Position numbers and translations under genes: made by a program
Notes under the pieces: generated by a model
What the model was told of the DNA's origin: nothing
Seen by the model: only the letters and a program-made list of their open reading frames with translations
Databases searched by the model: none
From: Adineta steineri
Lineage: Eukaryota; Rotifera; Eurotatoria; Adinetida; Adinetidae
DNA length: 64,000 nt
Direction of reading: 5' to 3'
Assembly: GCA_905250115.1 (NCBI GenBank)
Contig: CAJNOI010000043.1
Location: forward strand, 62,001-126,000
In this document: positions 43,178-56,138 of the stretch, piece by piece
Layout of the letters: the number at the start of each line of letters is the position of its first letter
Numbering within the stretch: the first letter of the stretch is position 1

Positions 43178-45820
43178 AATATAAGTAATAAATAAATAAA
43201 AGAATATTTTCTTCACGCGTTTTTAAATTAATTGTAGTTTGTACTCTGAAAATGAAAAAGGAGTTTTGCAGAACTATTTTTGGTTCTGTAGCATGTAGAG
43301 AACCAACTTATAGTTCTGTCTCCTAATATGGAACTCTGAAAGATTGTGACCGATAATACTAAACCTAGAAAGGTTCTCTGATCAAAAACCTGAACCTGTA
43401 GTGATCTGTCCGATGAGTCTGAACCATCAAATGTTCCATAGCTAGAAGTTCCGAACCCTCGAGGTTCTGCCCACTACGACGGAAACTATATGAGGTTTTC
43501 CTCAATAATTACTGAGACACAAATAGGCTTCTGCGCATATATCCAGAACTCAAAATGTTCTGCCAGTCAAGTTAGTCTCTTATTGGTTCTATCCAAAAAC
43601 CAGGGTGTGGGTGTGGGGTATGAATATATCTATCTTCTTTATTCACATCTACCTAAATTTCAATTCATATTATCGTGATAAAAAGTGAATACCTAACTTT
43701 TGGGAAGAGATGTAAGAGGACGAGATGTAATGTGATAGGAGATAATTAGGGCGGTTTGTAAAGAGACAAAATGAAACCGGACAAAAAGCATTTAGGACGA
43801 ATAGTAAGGAGTAAAAAGGAGAAATGTATGGGTATCGATTTAACATAAACAATAAAATTCAAAAGTAATTTTTAATATATTTATTATAATTAATAAACCT
43901 AATCTTCTTTTCCAAGCAATAGAATAAAGAGTGATCAAAGTCATTTGTATTTTATATTTTTACATGCAAAAGTACATGTATAAATGAATAAAGTATATAT
44001 TTTTTCTCGGAAGTTTGAAGAAAATTACATGCCAAAAAAAGTAAACATGATGAAACTTCTTCTTATTCTTGATTATTAACGACATTTAATCATACATTCA
44101 TAGTCTATGCCTTGATATACAAGATGAATATTTTCTATCGAATAATACTTTAATTACAATTACAAGTTAAAAATAATATGCAATTTAAAAGTTATTTTTC
44201 AAAATGAAATCAATCTCTGATGTTTTCATACAGAAAAAAAGATTCTTTCTATTCAATAAGAGATTTTATGAACAACAAGATTTCTTCTTCTATTCATGGC
44301 CTATTCCATTCCTTTGAAAATCTATAAAGTTTTGTACGATGCACTTCATACTTAAAACAATTATACTTTAACTGAGTCATAGCACTTTTCTATGTTAGTA
44401 ATGAAGTAATAACAAATTTCGAATAAAAGAAATATTAAACTAATAACTTTTTATTTCCTTGTAATTCAATAACACTCATTAAAACAATTCTGTCATTAAA
44501 CATCAAAAAATATGTATGATTAACATTGATAACCATAATATGGTATATAACTATGAAACTTTTATCACAAATTAATAAACCCTTATTTCAATGAATAAAT
44601 TATGAAATAAAGATATCTTGATGATCAATCGTAGATAATGATATGAGAACACAAAAGTTCTCTATATAGTTCATTAAATTATATTTGTCAAACTATATTC
44701 TTTCTTTCTTCTGTTCAATATCTTATCAATTTAAGTAAGCCAAGCGTAAATAACTCCTACCATCATTATATTTGATTCGATCATGTGATTGATTAGTATA
44801 ACTATTATTTTTGATTGATCTAAAGCTAATGATCCATTCAAATACCGTTTATTAACAAAGTTAATTCAATGGTTGAAAAAAAGATTCATATATAATTATC
44901 ATGTTTCTACTTCATATCATATATCAACTAAATCTATTTTATGTAACAAATATTTCTATTAATTTCCAACTACGAAGTTTCAAGGTTAGTTATTACTCTT
45001 TCAATGAATTCTTTGTTCAAAAATTTCAATGGCCATCGGTTGTCAAATAAGCAATACTAAAAATACGAACACCTGTTTCTCACTTTCTCTTTCATCTAGC
45101 ATATGTTGTTGTTTGTATGCCAGCAATGTAAAGTTTTTTTTTCTCTCTCATGTAGTTGCTAGTGTTTCTCTTCTCTTACTGCTTCAAGTCTCATCAGACA
45201 GAACACGAAAGAGAACATGAATATTTTTTCATAGATGTTATTTTAATAGTACAAAGTGATTTGAGTGTTGTTTTTTTTTTCATATGTTTGAAATAATTAT
45301 AGTGTGCATGACTGCATCAGTCTCATAAATTCGAGAGAGTATTATCGATGAGTTTTAGTTAAAAGTAAGTGAATATTATTCACTGTCGTATTAAAATCAA
45401 CATCATTATTATCAAATCACGTGCTATCGGTCATATAGAGTGAAATATAAAAGAAACTAAGATGACCGTTGTACGACAAACGAATGTATGAATAGGGAAA
45501 AGAAGAATCATTTATTTCGCTTCTCGGACACGACGGTTAGAGAGAAAGAGAGACAGAGAGGTGAACTTTTCTTCTTCCTGTTCAGCCGATTATCAACATT
45601 GAATGTATACTTTTCTCCCCCTGTCTTTCTCTCTATGTATATTGTCCGATCGTCAACTACTACACGAAGTGAATTGAACATAAGACGAATTTGATCCCTT
45701 TGTTTAGGGTCTTCTCATCTTTTGCTTACTTTCACCTATAACGACCTTGACTACTGAAAGAATAACTTTTTTTCAACATCAGTGGTAAACGTCGTATCTC
45801 TTATTCATCAATATTATCAA
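43178..45820. other. Intergenic between the accessory island and TJP1
   Basis: 43250-43500 holds scattered GGTTCT/AGAACC motifs; a hairpin copy lies at 43602-43653. From 43.9 to 45.0 kb I see only AT-rich sequence. 45.0-45.8 kb is probably the TJP1 promoter and 5' UTR. Confidence 0.4.
43602..43653. repeat. G-rich/C-rich hairpin (right-most copy)
   Basis: GGGTGTGGGTGTGGGGTATG, then AATATATCTATCTTCTTT, then ATTCACATCTACCT. I see no further copy to the right. Confidence 0.5.
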
Positions 45821-48800
45821 ATGCCTTTGGTATGTATTAAATTATATTTTTTGAAATATAGAAAAAGTGACAATAGAAAGAAAAAAATAAATTCTGTTTC
45901 TTTCTATATAACTTGTTAATCTTATTGAATCTATATTATTTGAGATGATAAAATTGGATTTTTTATTTTGAATAGATAGAAAAGAAAATATTTGAATTGT
46001 ATGTGAGGAGGATGAAGAAGATCAATATTCCTTTTTTTGTTAACCCTTAAATGTAATCGATATTTAATCATGTATTCTTCCCAAACGTGCAAAATGGACT
46101 AGTCATTGAGCTTTTTATTCATATATCTATGTACGTGCTGTTTACCTGCTCTAGTTGTGTGTTCAAGCTTTTGTTTTACACATTCTCTTTTCTATTTCTA
46201 TTTGTATACGTAGATCGACAATAACCACAACAATAATAACAACAACAACAATAATAATAATAACAACAATAATAATAGATTTAGTCTAACTGATGATGAG
46301 ACATCGGATTGTATTCAAGTTACATTGACAAGAGTAAGTTGATTATTGTGTTTTTTCAACCTGATCGATTCCTTATCATAATCTCTTTAACATGTTCGTG
46401 ATAAAATTGATTTTTTTTTCGTCGTGTTATTATGTGGGCCTTCTATAATATGACGTTGACGTAATCAAGCGACAAGTGACAATTGAGTCACTAACACCCT
46501 GAAGGCGGCTCTCTTTCGTTCAAGATATTGATTTATGATAGAGGACAATAGGTAGAAAAAAAAAGGAGAAAATGATTTTTTTTATTTTAGTCACCATTAC
46601 ATGGTTTTGGTATAGCTATTAGTGGTGGTAATAATGAAAATAGATTGATTTCATACTATGATGAAAGTCAAATTGATAATCAATCATTAACTGTTTGTGA
46701 AGTTATTAAACATGGACCTGCAGATGGTAAACTTTTGTAAGTTTTCTTTATTTGTTTTTAATATTTAATAAATATTTCTTATTCAATCAGACCCAATGAT
46801 CAAATTGTAAATGTGAATGGTCATCCTGTTATACGTCATATGGAACATACGGCATTAAAATTAATTCGAGAATCAACTGATTTTGTTAATTTAGTAATTA
46901 TAGTTTTATAAATAATTTATACGAAAAACGAAATCTTTCAATAGGTTGTTCGACGACGAAAACATCCAGTTATTGTATCGGATAGTGAACCACCTATCAA
47001 ATGTATATTAAATAAAACACGTAAAGAAGAAAAATTTGGTGTGATTCTTGGTTGTCGATATTTTATTAAAAAAATTCAGCATGCAAATAATGATATGTTT
47101 GCGAATCTTCAAGAAGGCGATGAAGTAATTAAGGTAAAAATAACTGAAATTTTTAATGGAAAAAAGAAGAAATTTAATTAAAAAAAACTTTTTTTTTCCT
47201 AGATAAATGAAACACCTGTTGATCGTTTAACATTACAAGAAGCACAGAAATTAATTGATAAAGCTAAAGAACGACTTGTTCTTTTTGTTATACCAAATAA
47301 ATTAAATGATGATAAATCATCAGTTCATCGTAAGATTCACATAATTCTTATTTCTTTATCTTGGTTTTTTCTGTAAAATAGAAAATGGAGTAAATAATCA
47401 TCTTGACTCAATTTCAGCTCCTATTCTTGTTCAAAATCATCCCTCATCTACACGTAAAGAATTACAAGCAGACTATAATCAACATGTATTTGAACGATCA
47501 ACATTAAATCGTCAAGATTTTATACGACCTATGTAAAACGAAAAAGAAATTCTTTCATACATCTCAATTTTTTAATTTAGTACTGGAACAAGATATGTAT
47601 CATTTTATACAGATACATCAAGTATAGGAATTCGTTTAGCAGGTGGTGATAAACATGGATTATTTATTTGTGAAGTACAACCAACAAGTGTTGCATATAA
47701 AGCAGGATTACTTGTTGCTGATAAAATATTTAGTGTAAGTTTAAGAAGATTATTTGTATCCTATCTGGTTTTTTTATTCCTAGGTAAATAATATTGATTT
47801 TACAAGTTTAACACGTGAAGAAGCTGTTTTATGTTTGATGAATATGAAAACAGCACAAGTAAACATGATCGTTGCTAATTTACGTCATGGTTTGTATCTA
47901 GTTGTTTTGTATTTTTTGTTAATATTTAATTTTCTCTAAACAATAGATTATGAACAATTATTAGCTGATGTTGGTGGTGATTCATTTTATATCCGGTAAA
48001 TATGAGAAAATAAAGAGTCTGATTTTTAATTAATCTATTTGTTTTTTTGTAGAGCTCACTTTACTTATAATACAGCAAATGATGAAGAATTATCAATTCG
48101 TGTAAATGATATTTTTCATGTTACCGATACACTTTATAATGGTCAAGTTGGTTATTGGGTTGCTACGAAATTAAATGCACCTTCATCACAAAATAAAATA
48201 ACTGGTGCTGTTCCAAATAAATCACGGTATAATAAGACAAAATTTTAGTTTGAAAAATATTCTTTTTTTTTGGCGTTTTTCTAGAGCTGAGCAGTTGGCA
48301 AGTATTGCTCCAAGTCTTGATAAATTAATGAAAACTAAACAACCATCCTTTAAACGAAAATTAAAATCAAAATTTGGTGATAAACGATCACGTTCTGTTT
48401 CCTCAATACATCATCTTAAAGAAGATTCAATTTTCGGTACGTTTTTTTCTTTGTTTTATTCATTCTAAATGATAAGTCCTCCTCATTAAATATATATGTA
48501 TTTATAGCTAAAGCTATTTGTTGGAAGCGTAAGTCATTGTATATGATTTCTTTTTCTACTTACACATCTTTTTGCTCTTGGCTAATCACAAATGTTTTTC
48601 GTAGAAAGAAATATTTTGAAAAAAAAAGATATTGTTTTAATAATGCTTACTATCTACGCTTTAACCTTGACGAAATAATGATTAAAATAATTTTATTAAA
48701 TATTTTCCTTTGATTTTTTCTAGCATTGACAAATTCAAAATTTCCTGCATATGAACGTGTAGTACTTAAAGCTGGTAAGAGTATGAGATGATAATAAAAG

Positions 48801-51800
48801 ATTGACTTTATTTATTTTACAATAGTAACTATCATACGTCCTGTGGTTCTTTTTGGTCCTCTGGCTGATATTGCACGTGATCGTTTGATTAAAGATTATC
48901 CTGAACTATTTGAATTACCCCGTAAGTTGAAAATTTTAAATTTCGTCTTTTTATCAAAATATTTATTTCTAGGCATTGAAATGCATTCTCCTACGAAAGC
49001 ACGTGCTAATGTTATTAAATTACAAAGTATCAAAAATGTTATTCAACGAGTAAGTTACATCTGACAGTTTTGTTATGTTTTCAATGACATGTATATATTT
49101 TAGAATCGTCATTGTTTACTTGATGTAACTCCAACAGCAGTTGAACAATTAAATTATGCTCAATGTTATCCTATAGTTATTTATTTTAAAGCATCTGATC
49201 GTCGTCAAATAAAACAAATTCGTCAAGAATATGGCAAACTTTATCAAAAATCTTCACGACGTTTATTTGATTCATCGGAACGTTTAGAATTTTTATATTC
49301 TTATTTATTTACATCAACAATAAAACTTGATACAACAACGAATTGGTATAAAATTTTAAAAGGACAAATTGAAATGCAACAAGAACAACCAATATGGATG
49401 AGTGATGATCGACCAGCTGATAAAGATTTACCTAATTCCGATGAATATTTTATTTCAACAAGACAAAGTTATTCAGATGATAATTCGAATCGATATGAAT
49501 CAAGTCCAGATTCGGAAACAATGAATTTACATAATAAAAAAGGAAATAATTATTTACAAAGAGTTGCATCTGATCCTGTCGTATTTCCAAGAGATAAAAT
49601 TGTAAAAATTATTCAAAATATTTCTTTTTCTGGATTTTTAAATGATTATTTTTCTTTAGCATTCATTTTCAAGTGATTTACATCGTGATCTTGAAGATGA
49701 AGAAGAGGACGAAGATGACGATGATGATGATGACAGTAAGTGTTTATTATTATGTAGATAAGTTTAAATTTCGATATAATTATTTAGATAGTGCATTTAT
49801 TCCAAATTCTACCATGTCATTACCAAATCGTAGTCATTCCGTAACAGAAATTCCAACAACAAATGGTGAACAACATCATCGTCGATCAGTAATAATACAT
49901 TCCAATTCAAATACAAATAATTCAAATTTTTATCCTAAATCTATATCTTATATAAAACCAATTAATGATATTAATAATAATAATAATTTTGAATCAAATG
50001 TTAATAATGATGATTTATTTCGAACAGATAAATATAATAATGTAAATCTCTTTAATTTTCTTTTCAACTGAATTATTATTTTTATTGATGAAAATTTTTT
50101 AGGATAGAAATCGTTCAACAAATCAACGTTCGTACAATTCATTGTCGAATGGACATGTAGTCTATCGTACTGAGTCAATACCACATGTTGAACAAGATGA
50201 TATTTATCGTTTACAACGTTTATATATCAATGAACAAGAGAAGTATAAAAATCATTTTGAAAATGAACATTTAACTAATACACAAAGCACAGCTAAGCTT
50301 ATTCAAGCACCTTTTATTAAAGCACATACACATGAAACAAAGTAATTTTTTGCATGTAATTGTACTATGCATGTTATCTTTTCTCTTCAGTGGGTCACAA
50401 TCGAATACATTGAATGGAAAATCAAATCGAATTCCATCTCGACGACCACTTATTGCACCAAAACTTCGAACAATAAATCCAAATGAAAGACTTAGTTCAA
50501 GTGATAGTGGAGGATCTATTCAACATAATATGGCAAAACATTCAACTGATAAATCAACCATGACATATATAGAAAAAAATTTACCGATGAATGGTTATGC
50601 TACGTGGAATAGGTATTAAACTAAATCACGATAATAATTTTTTAATTTATTTAAAATTTAGGCCTGTAAGTTCTTCATCATCTCGACATACAGCTTTACC
50701 TTCATGTTCAAATAGTCATAATTCTCATAGTAATAATAATGATCTATCTAATCGTATAATTCGTTGTACATCAATGGATACTGTACGTCGTAATGAACAA
50801 CTTTCGTCAATTAATTCTAATGAAAAATTACGTACAGAATCATTATTAAAACAAAAGATGTGTTCAAGTAAAAAACATAATCATACATCATCTGGTACAT
50901 TAGGATCATTAGAAAGTGCAAGATCACAATCATTTTCTACAACAGCACATAATATAAATCATCAATTATCAACAAATCGAAATCATTATCAAAATGGTGA
51001 ATATGCAATACAAAAACCACGTGTTTATACTCATGATGATCGATCTTTTCTTGGACAACAACAACAATTATCACAAAATATTCTCTCATCTTCATCAACA
51101 TCATCAACATTGAGTGTAAAAGATAAAAGTATCAAAGAACTTGATGAAACAAGGTATTGTATAAATTTATTTATATATCTTTTTCATATATATTAATTAT
51201 AAAACTAGAAAAAACATGCATGAGCATATGCTTTGCTTATTATTTTTTTAATTAATTGATTATTTAAACTATTTCTTTTCAAGGATATATTCAACACAAG
51301 ATGGATTTAATATAATTGGTAGTGCTCGTGGTGTGATGGATTGTTATGGCGGAAAATTATCGTGTCCATTAACAGGTATGATACTATTTTGATCTATTCA
51401 ATAATAATATATAACAAAACTCATGTTTTTCTAAGGTGTTTCAATATCTGTTCCAGCTGGTGCTATACCAGAAGGCGTTCAACAAGAAATCTATTTTCAA
51501 GTATCTCAAGATGGATCAAATATTCGATCATTTAATGCTAAACAAGGTGAACGTTTATTAAGTCCAATTGTTTTATGTGGTCCACATGGTGTTCAATTTT
51601 TAAAACCTGTTGAATTAACTTTACCACATTGTGGTGGAGATGATGCAGATCAATTAGCTCTTATGCTTCATGGTGCTAATCAAAGTAAAATTTTATTCTT
51701 GACAATTAACTAGAATTATAAAATCTTTTTCATTTTAGATGGTTCAACAAATCATCAACAAGATAAATCTATGATGCTTAATGGAATAAATCATGTAACA

Positions 51801-51836
51801 AATTCAAATGTTTCTATACTTGTTGATCATTTCTAG
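45821..51836 (+). CDS. TJP1: ZO-1 / tight junction protein orthologue (MAGUK with ZU5)
   Basis: Many-exon gene. The first exon is short (ATG CCT TTG, 45821-45829), spliced to an exon at about 46215. ZO proteins link junction membrane proteins to actin under the cell membrane. Domains in order: poly-Asn leader; PDZ1 (SPLHGFGIAISGG, 46300-46910); PDZ2 (EEKFGVILGCRYFIKKI, 46945-47340); PDZ3 (SIGIRLAGGDKHGLFICEV, 47585-47890); SH3 (FYIRAHFTYN...GQVGYWVATKL, 47990-48230); guanylate-kinase-like domain (RPVVLFGPLADIARDRLIKD, 48724-49360) without a nucleotide P-loop, as in other ZO proteins; an acidic run (49690-49735); a long Ser/Asn/His-rich linker; and a C-terminal ZU5 domain (GGKLSCPLTGVSISVPAGAI, 51290-51836). 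ZU5 after the GK domain separates ZO-1 from DLG-type MAGUKs. The stop is TAG at 51834-51836. Introns are about 50-60 bp apart from a first intron near 385 bp and one near 230 bp. Confidence 0.93.
46217..46277 (+). repeat. AAC/AAT run coding poly-Asn in TJP1
   Basis: About 17 Asn codons, mixed AAC and AAT, in the second exon just before the first PDZ domain. A likely length-polymorphic site. Confidence 0.85.
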
Positions 51837-52385
51837 TTTTTCTTTTTCATTCCTATTATAATTGCAATCATTTAATTTTGCTTTGTTTTTATATGTATAT
51901 ATACATATTATAAAAAAACTAGTTTTCTTCGATTGAAAGTTTTTTTTTTATTGCATTCTATATATTAAAAACTTGAGCGATATATTCAACAAATAAGAGT
52001 TTAATAAATCATAAAATATAAAGAAATTATATATGTTAATATTTAAAGAAGATTCACTGGAAAATATAGCGTACCATTTGCATTTTTAACAGTCATTATA
52101 TCATTAATAATATAGTTTGAAATTATTTTTTAAAAGGAACTAGAATGCACATTCTATTTCAATTTGATTGCATGATTTATGGTAGTAAGTGTTTGTCATT
52201 TACTTATGTTTTCTTTTGCTCATTCTTTTTCAAAAAACAAAAAAATGCTTGTGTCATTAACGTTCTGTATGACAAACTTGATACTCTTTTTCTAAAAATG
52301 AAAAGTGTCTAGCAACATAAATAAACAGAAGACATTATAACGTAAATAGTAAAGATCATAGAAAGAAAATTCTCATCTATACAAC
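51837..52385. other. 3' flank of TJP1
   Basis: AT-rich, with possible poly(A) signals (AATAAA near 52003). No gene recognised. Confidence 0.4.
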
Positions 52386-52748
52386 ATGCGTTACCCATGT
52401 ATTGGTTTTCCATCTTGTTTGAAAACATTTGAGAATGGTTATGTTCTTCGCAATCATCAACTATCCTGTGAACATGCACAAAGAGAAATAAATAATAGAT
52501 ATAATCGTCAAGAACATGCTCGAACAATTCGATATGATTATACGATTAATGGAATGAAAATGAATCAATTTTATCCAACAGCACATGGTTTAGATCATGT
52601 AGAGAAATTACATTTTCGTAATTTTTCTAAAGCTGGATATACAACAAAACAAGAACCATATCGAAGTCGTCTTCTACCACTTGATTCACTAGTAGTCAAA
52701 AATCAAGCAAGATCAACGGCAATGGATTTTAGCGGCTATTATACATAA
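52386..52748 (+). CDS. Hypothetical 120-residue protein with one zinc-finger-like motif
   Basis: Intronless ORF starting MRYPCIGFPSCLKTFENG. Residues 5-28 place Cys, Cys, His, Cys and His in a finger-like spacing (C-x5-C, then NHQLSCEH), with the hydrophobic residues expected of a C2H2-type finger. The rest is polar and ends MDFSGYYT; I recognise no family. Codon use is similar to neighbouring genes. It could be a real small gene, since an ORF this long by chance is uncommon in AT-rich DNA, but there is no second copy or splice evidence. Confidence 0.5.
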   Translation: MRYPCIGFPSCLKTFENGYVLRNHQLSCEHAQREINNRYNRQEHARTIRYDYTINGMKMNQFYPTAHGLDHVEKLHFRNFSKAGYTTKQEPYRSRLLPLDSLVVKNQARSTAMDFSGYYT

Positions 52749-53377
52749 ATATTCATATTTTCATATAATTTATTTCTTTTTTTTTGTATTCTAGAAAGAA
52801 AACTTCGACTAAATACAAAAAAGACCCTAAATTTCAATTTACTACTTATTCTTTGAATATTATCATCATTCTAGTTTTTCTCATATTCTTCTATTTAATT
52901 ATATTGTTTCAATAAAAGGAAAATATATTTATGTTGATTTAAATAAGTAAATATACGAACGAGAATTATTTCATAGGTTTCATTACTATTATCAAACATT
53001 ACGAAAGAAAATAAAAAAAAAATGCGACGTTTATTTGTTGTACATAGGAGAATGACGCAGTTTCTTTCCACTATGAATGACTTCATTCGATAAGAAACCG
53101 TTTAATTTATCATCAATCAGTAACAATGCTTAAAAATCTTTTTAGTTTAACTTACAAATAATTACGCTGTTTTAATGATACTATACAATTAAAATGAATA
53201 AAATAAAAGGCATTTATACTATCATAACATTCACTTAAGTGTGATGTAGTGTAATATGTATTATATTTTATCTTATTCTATGACTCTCTAGTGTGTCATG
53301 AAAAGAATTTATTCTATTAAATAATCAAACGCAATAGATAAGACACGTAAGTGAAAAGTTCCCAGTACAAATTGTAT
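52749..53377. other. Intergenic
   Basis: AT-rich; no gene recognised. Confidence 0.4.
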
Positions 53378-53378
53378 T

Positions 53379-53387
53379 ATATAAAGA
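53379..53387 (+). promoter_or_regulatory. TATA box of the small secreted protein
   Basis: TATATAAAG about 41 bp before the ATG at 53421, leaving a 5' UTR of about 10-15 bases if initiation is 25-30 bp downstream. Confidence 0.55.
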
Positions 53388-53420
53388 CTATCGAATATTA
53401 TTTTATTATACAATTGTACA

Positions 53421-53755
53421 ATGCGATTAATCATTGTTTTATTTGCTATTGCTTTCATACTAATGTGTTTATTTTCAAGTTTGTAGCATTGTTTATTTCT
53501 ATTTCAATATTTATTTGACTTCTTACTTAACTAGTCAGTGATCAACTTTCTCTTGGTCCACGTACTCGTGGTCGAGGTGGTAAAGTACGACATCATGAAA
53601 TAAAGAAAGATCACAGAAGACGTGGATCCATCTTAGTGGGACGACCAGATGGTTTTCTGCGAGTTCACAAACATCATATTCACCCAAGTGACAAATATGA
53701 CAGTACACATAAAGGTGCTAACCGTTTTCGACCTCCTCACAAGAGAAAAAATTAA
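53421..53755 (+). CDS. Small secreted basic protein (92 residues)
   Basis: Two exons, 53421-53478 and 53535-53755, joined by a 56-bp GT-AG intron: 279 nt, 92 residues. The N-terminus MRLIIVLFAIAFILMCLFSS is a clear signal peptide, with likely cleavage near residue 20-24. The mature part of about 70 residues is strongly basic and rich in His, Arg and Lys (RTRGRGGKVRHHEIKKDHRR; ending RFRPPHKRKN) and has no Cys. No family recognised. Possible roles include a cationic antimicrobial or matrix peptide or a peptide precursor with dibasic sites; none is shown. The intron phase, signal peptide and TATA box together make a real gene likely. Confidence 0.75.
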
Positions 53756-56138
53756 TGAAGAGACATGGCAACTGTTCATCTTTATTATTTTCTTTTTCTT
53801 GAATGATAATTCGTATACGATACTAACAAAAAAAAAGAATACAATATCTCAGCATACAGAAAGTTTATTGCATTTCTGAACTCAAAAAAATCAAATTGAA
53901 TGAATAAAATTGTGAATTTAAAATAAATCAGATAATCTTTTACATGATAATGAATAGATGTTTATTGAATGAATCACAAAATTAAAGAGTTTAAAGTGTC
54001 AAAAGAAATACTGAAGTCTATTTTTAATATCACTACTGAATATGTTCGCTATAAATTTGGTGTAGCTATTATAACCATGTTCACTGTTCAATTAATGATA
54101 AACAAAAGCAAGATATATTATTGTAACTAGGTTTTTATTTGCATTTTTTAATCAATTATAAAGATTTGTGTTTGAATTTAAGTATTGCAGTAGATGAACA
54201 TGAGCAAAGAACACAAATTATATTACTTTTGTAGCACTGGAAACATTTTGATGAAATGAAACTCTAACAGAGTAAACAGATCCATTAATAATGCTTGATC
54301 TATGATCGGTAAAAATTGATAGAGTTCTCTGCACAATAAAAAAATACTCTTTTAACATCGACATTGAACAGATCATCAAAATGTTTTTCGGTGATTGAAT
54401 GCATTAGTGAAAAGAATAGTTAAACGATATTTTTTCTTTTTGAATAATATTGTAGAATTTATCAAGATCGATTTTTACTATTAATTATTTTAATGACTTC
54501 ATCGAGTGCTTGTTGTTGTCATTATCCGGTAATAAAAACATGTTCTAAACCTTCAGTCATGAATTGTTTAGTAGTAATTAAAACAATTTTTCTATCAAAT
54601 TTGTTGCTTATATCTTTTTGATATTATTTTGTTTCGTAATTATTGAAAAATATTTTGTTTTAATACTTAAAAAGCTCGTTAATATAAAAGGTTTTTATAC
54701 CTAAATAGATGACTACATCATGGTGTATATGTATTTTTTTCTCTCGTTCAAGGCTTTACCTACATGATGATGGTGATGATGATGTTGACTTATTCGTTCT
54801 CTATTTTCTTAAATATACCCCACAACGTCCTTGTGTTATACACATTTTCTATTCATTTTATATCGATTGTAATTATGATAAGTTTACAACATAATATTAA
54901 TGATATTTTTATTACTAACGAACATATTCTTAAAAGTTGGAATGGTTTCAAAATATACAGATTTATTAAGGGTAAGAAAAAATTTATTTTGTACATTTTA
55001 TGCAATGAATAGTATTTTTTTGAGTAACAGTAGACAGGGTATAAATCGAATTTAAGGATAAATCATAATACTTCCAAGTGATTGAATTCACTTAACATAT
55101 ATTAAATCCTATATTGTTATTTCTACTAGTAGCTGAATATTAGTCTGATGATAGCATTTCGGTATATCTATAAACTTATCTTTATACTTCCATTGAATAC
55201 CTTGACTCTTGCGACATAGTTTGGTAGGGGGTGATACTTTCAATGAATTTACCTTCTCATTACAATTATTATCATATATATTGTATCGCATACTTTCGAA
55301 AAACAAACAAGAACGAAAAGGTTTGTAGTTTTTTATAGTCTAGCAAAAGAAATGAGTTGAAATCTGTTAAGATTTTTTTTCGAAAGATCAGACATACACT
55401 ACAATGAATAATGATAAATAGAAGATTTCTATTGTACATGATTCATTATTGAATCTATATTAGCATTTCATTTAGACATATTATCGCGTAGAATAAAACT
55501 AAATTTACAATCTTCAGCATTCATAATTAATCGCACGAGTAAACCGAAAAATAATTAAATTGTATCTTGAAACTAACTTGGACGAAATAAAATTATAGAT
55601 TTATTAAGATCTCGTGAGATGAGAATATTTTCTCATCCGTAATTTTACGCTTATTATAGAACTATTTTAAACTAATATTTTTCATTGAAATTCAATAGTA
55701 AATTAATTAAGTGTAATAATTAAATCAAAATAGTTTTATTAGAAATTTGTAATTTTGTTCTTACTTAAAATCTGAGCACATGTAGAAATTTCACAAGACT
55801 CTTTATCACTTAAAATCAAGATACTTCTAGAATAATCGATATAATCATATGCACAAAATTCTAAGTGAAGCGACGAAACAATGGTTATATAAAACAAACA
55901 CTTAAGATAATATAAGTATATTGACAAAGTAGAGAGAGTATGTCTATGTCATTGTTAAATTAAAATGTAAAGTGTTATATCAGACATATATATATATATA
56001 TATACGCACAACAACTCTCAGCGACATCTTTGTTTCTCACTCAGCTGTTTTACTCATCAGTATCCAATCCGAAGTGTACCTACCTATGACATTATCCTTG
56101 ATTTTTACATGACTAGCGCACACAAATCACAGTAAAAA
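53756..56138. other. Intergenic
   Basis: No gene supported. On the minus strand near 54500-54610 a short stretch reads like coding sequence (FDRKIVLITTKQFMTEGLEH) but ends in stops; it may be a relic. A (TA)n run lies at 55986-56004. Confidence 0.4.

Noticed and set aside
54500..54610. Minus-strand stretch reading FDRKIVLITTKQFMTEGLEH
   Set aside because: Looks coding-like but is short, followed by stops, and I could not place it in a family; kept only as a note in the intergenic entry.
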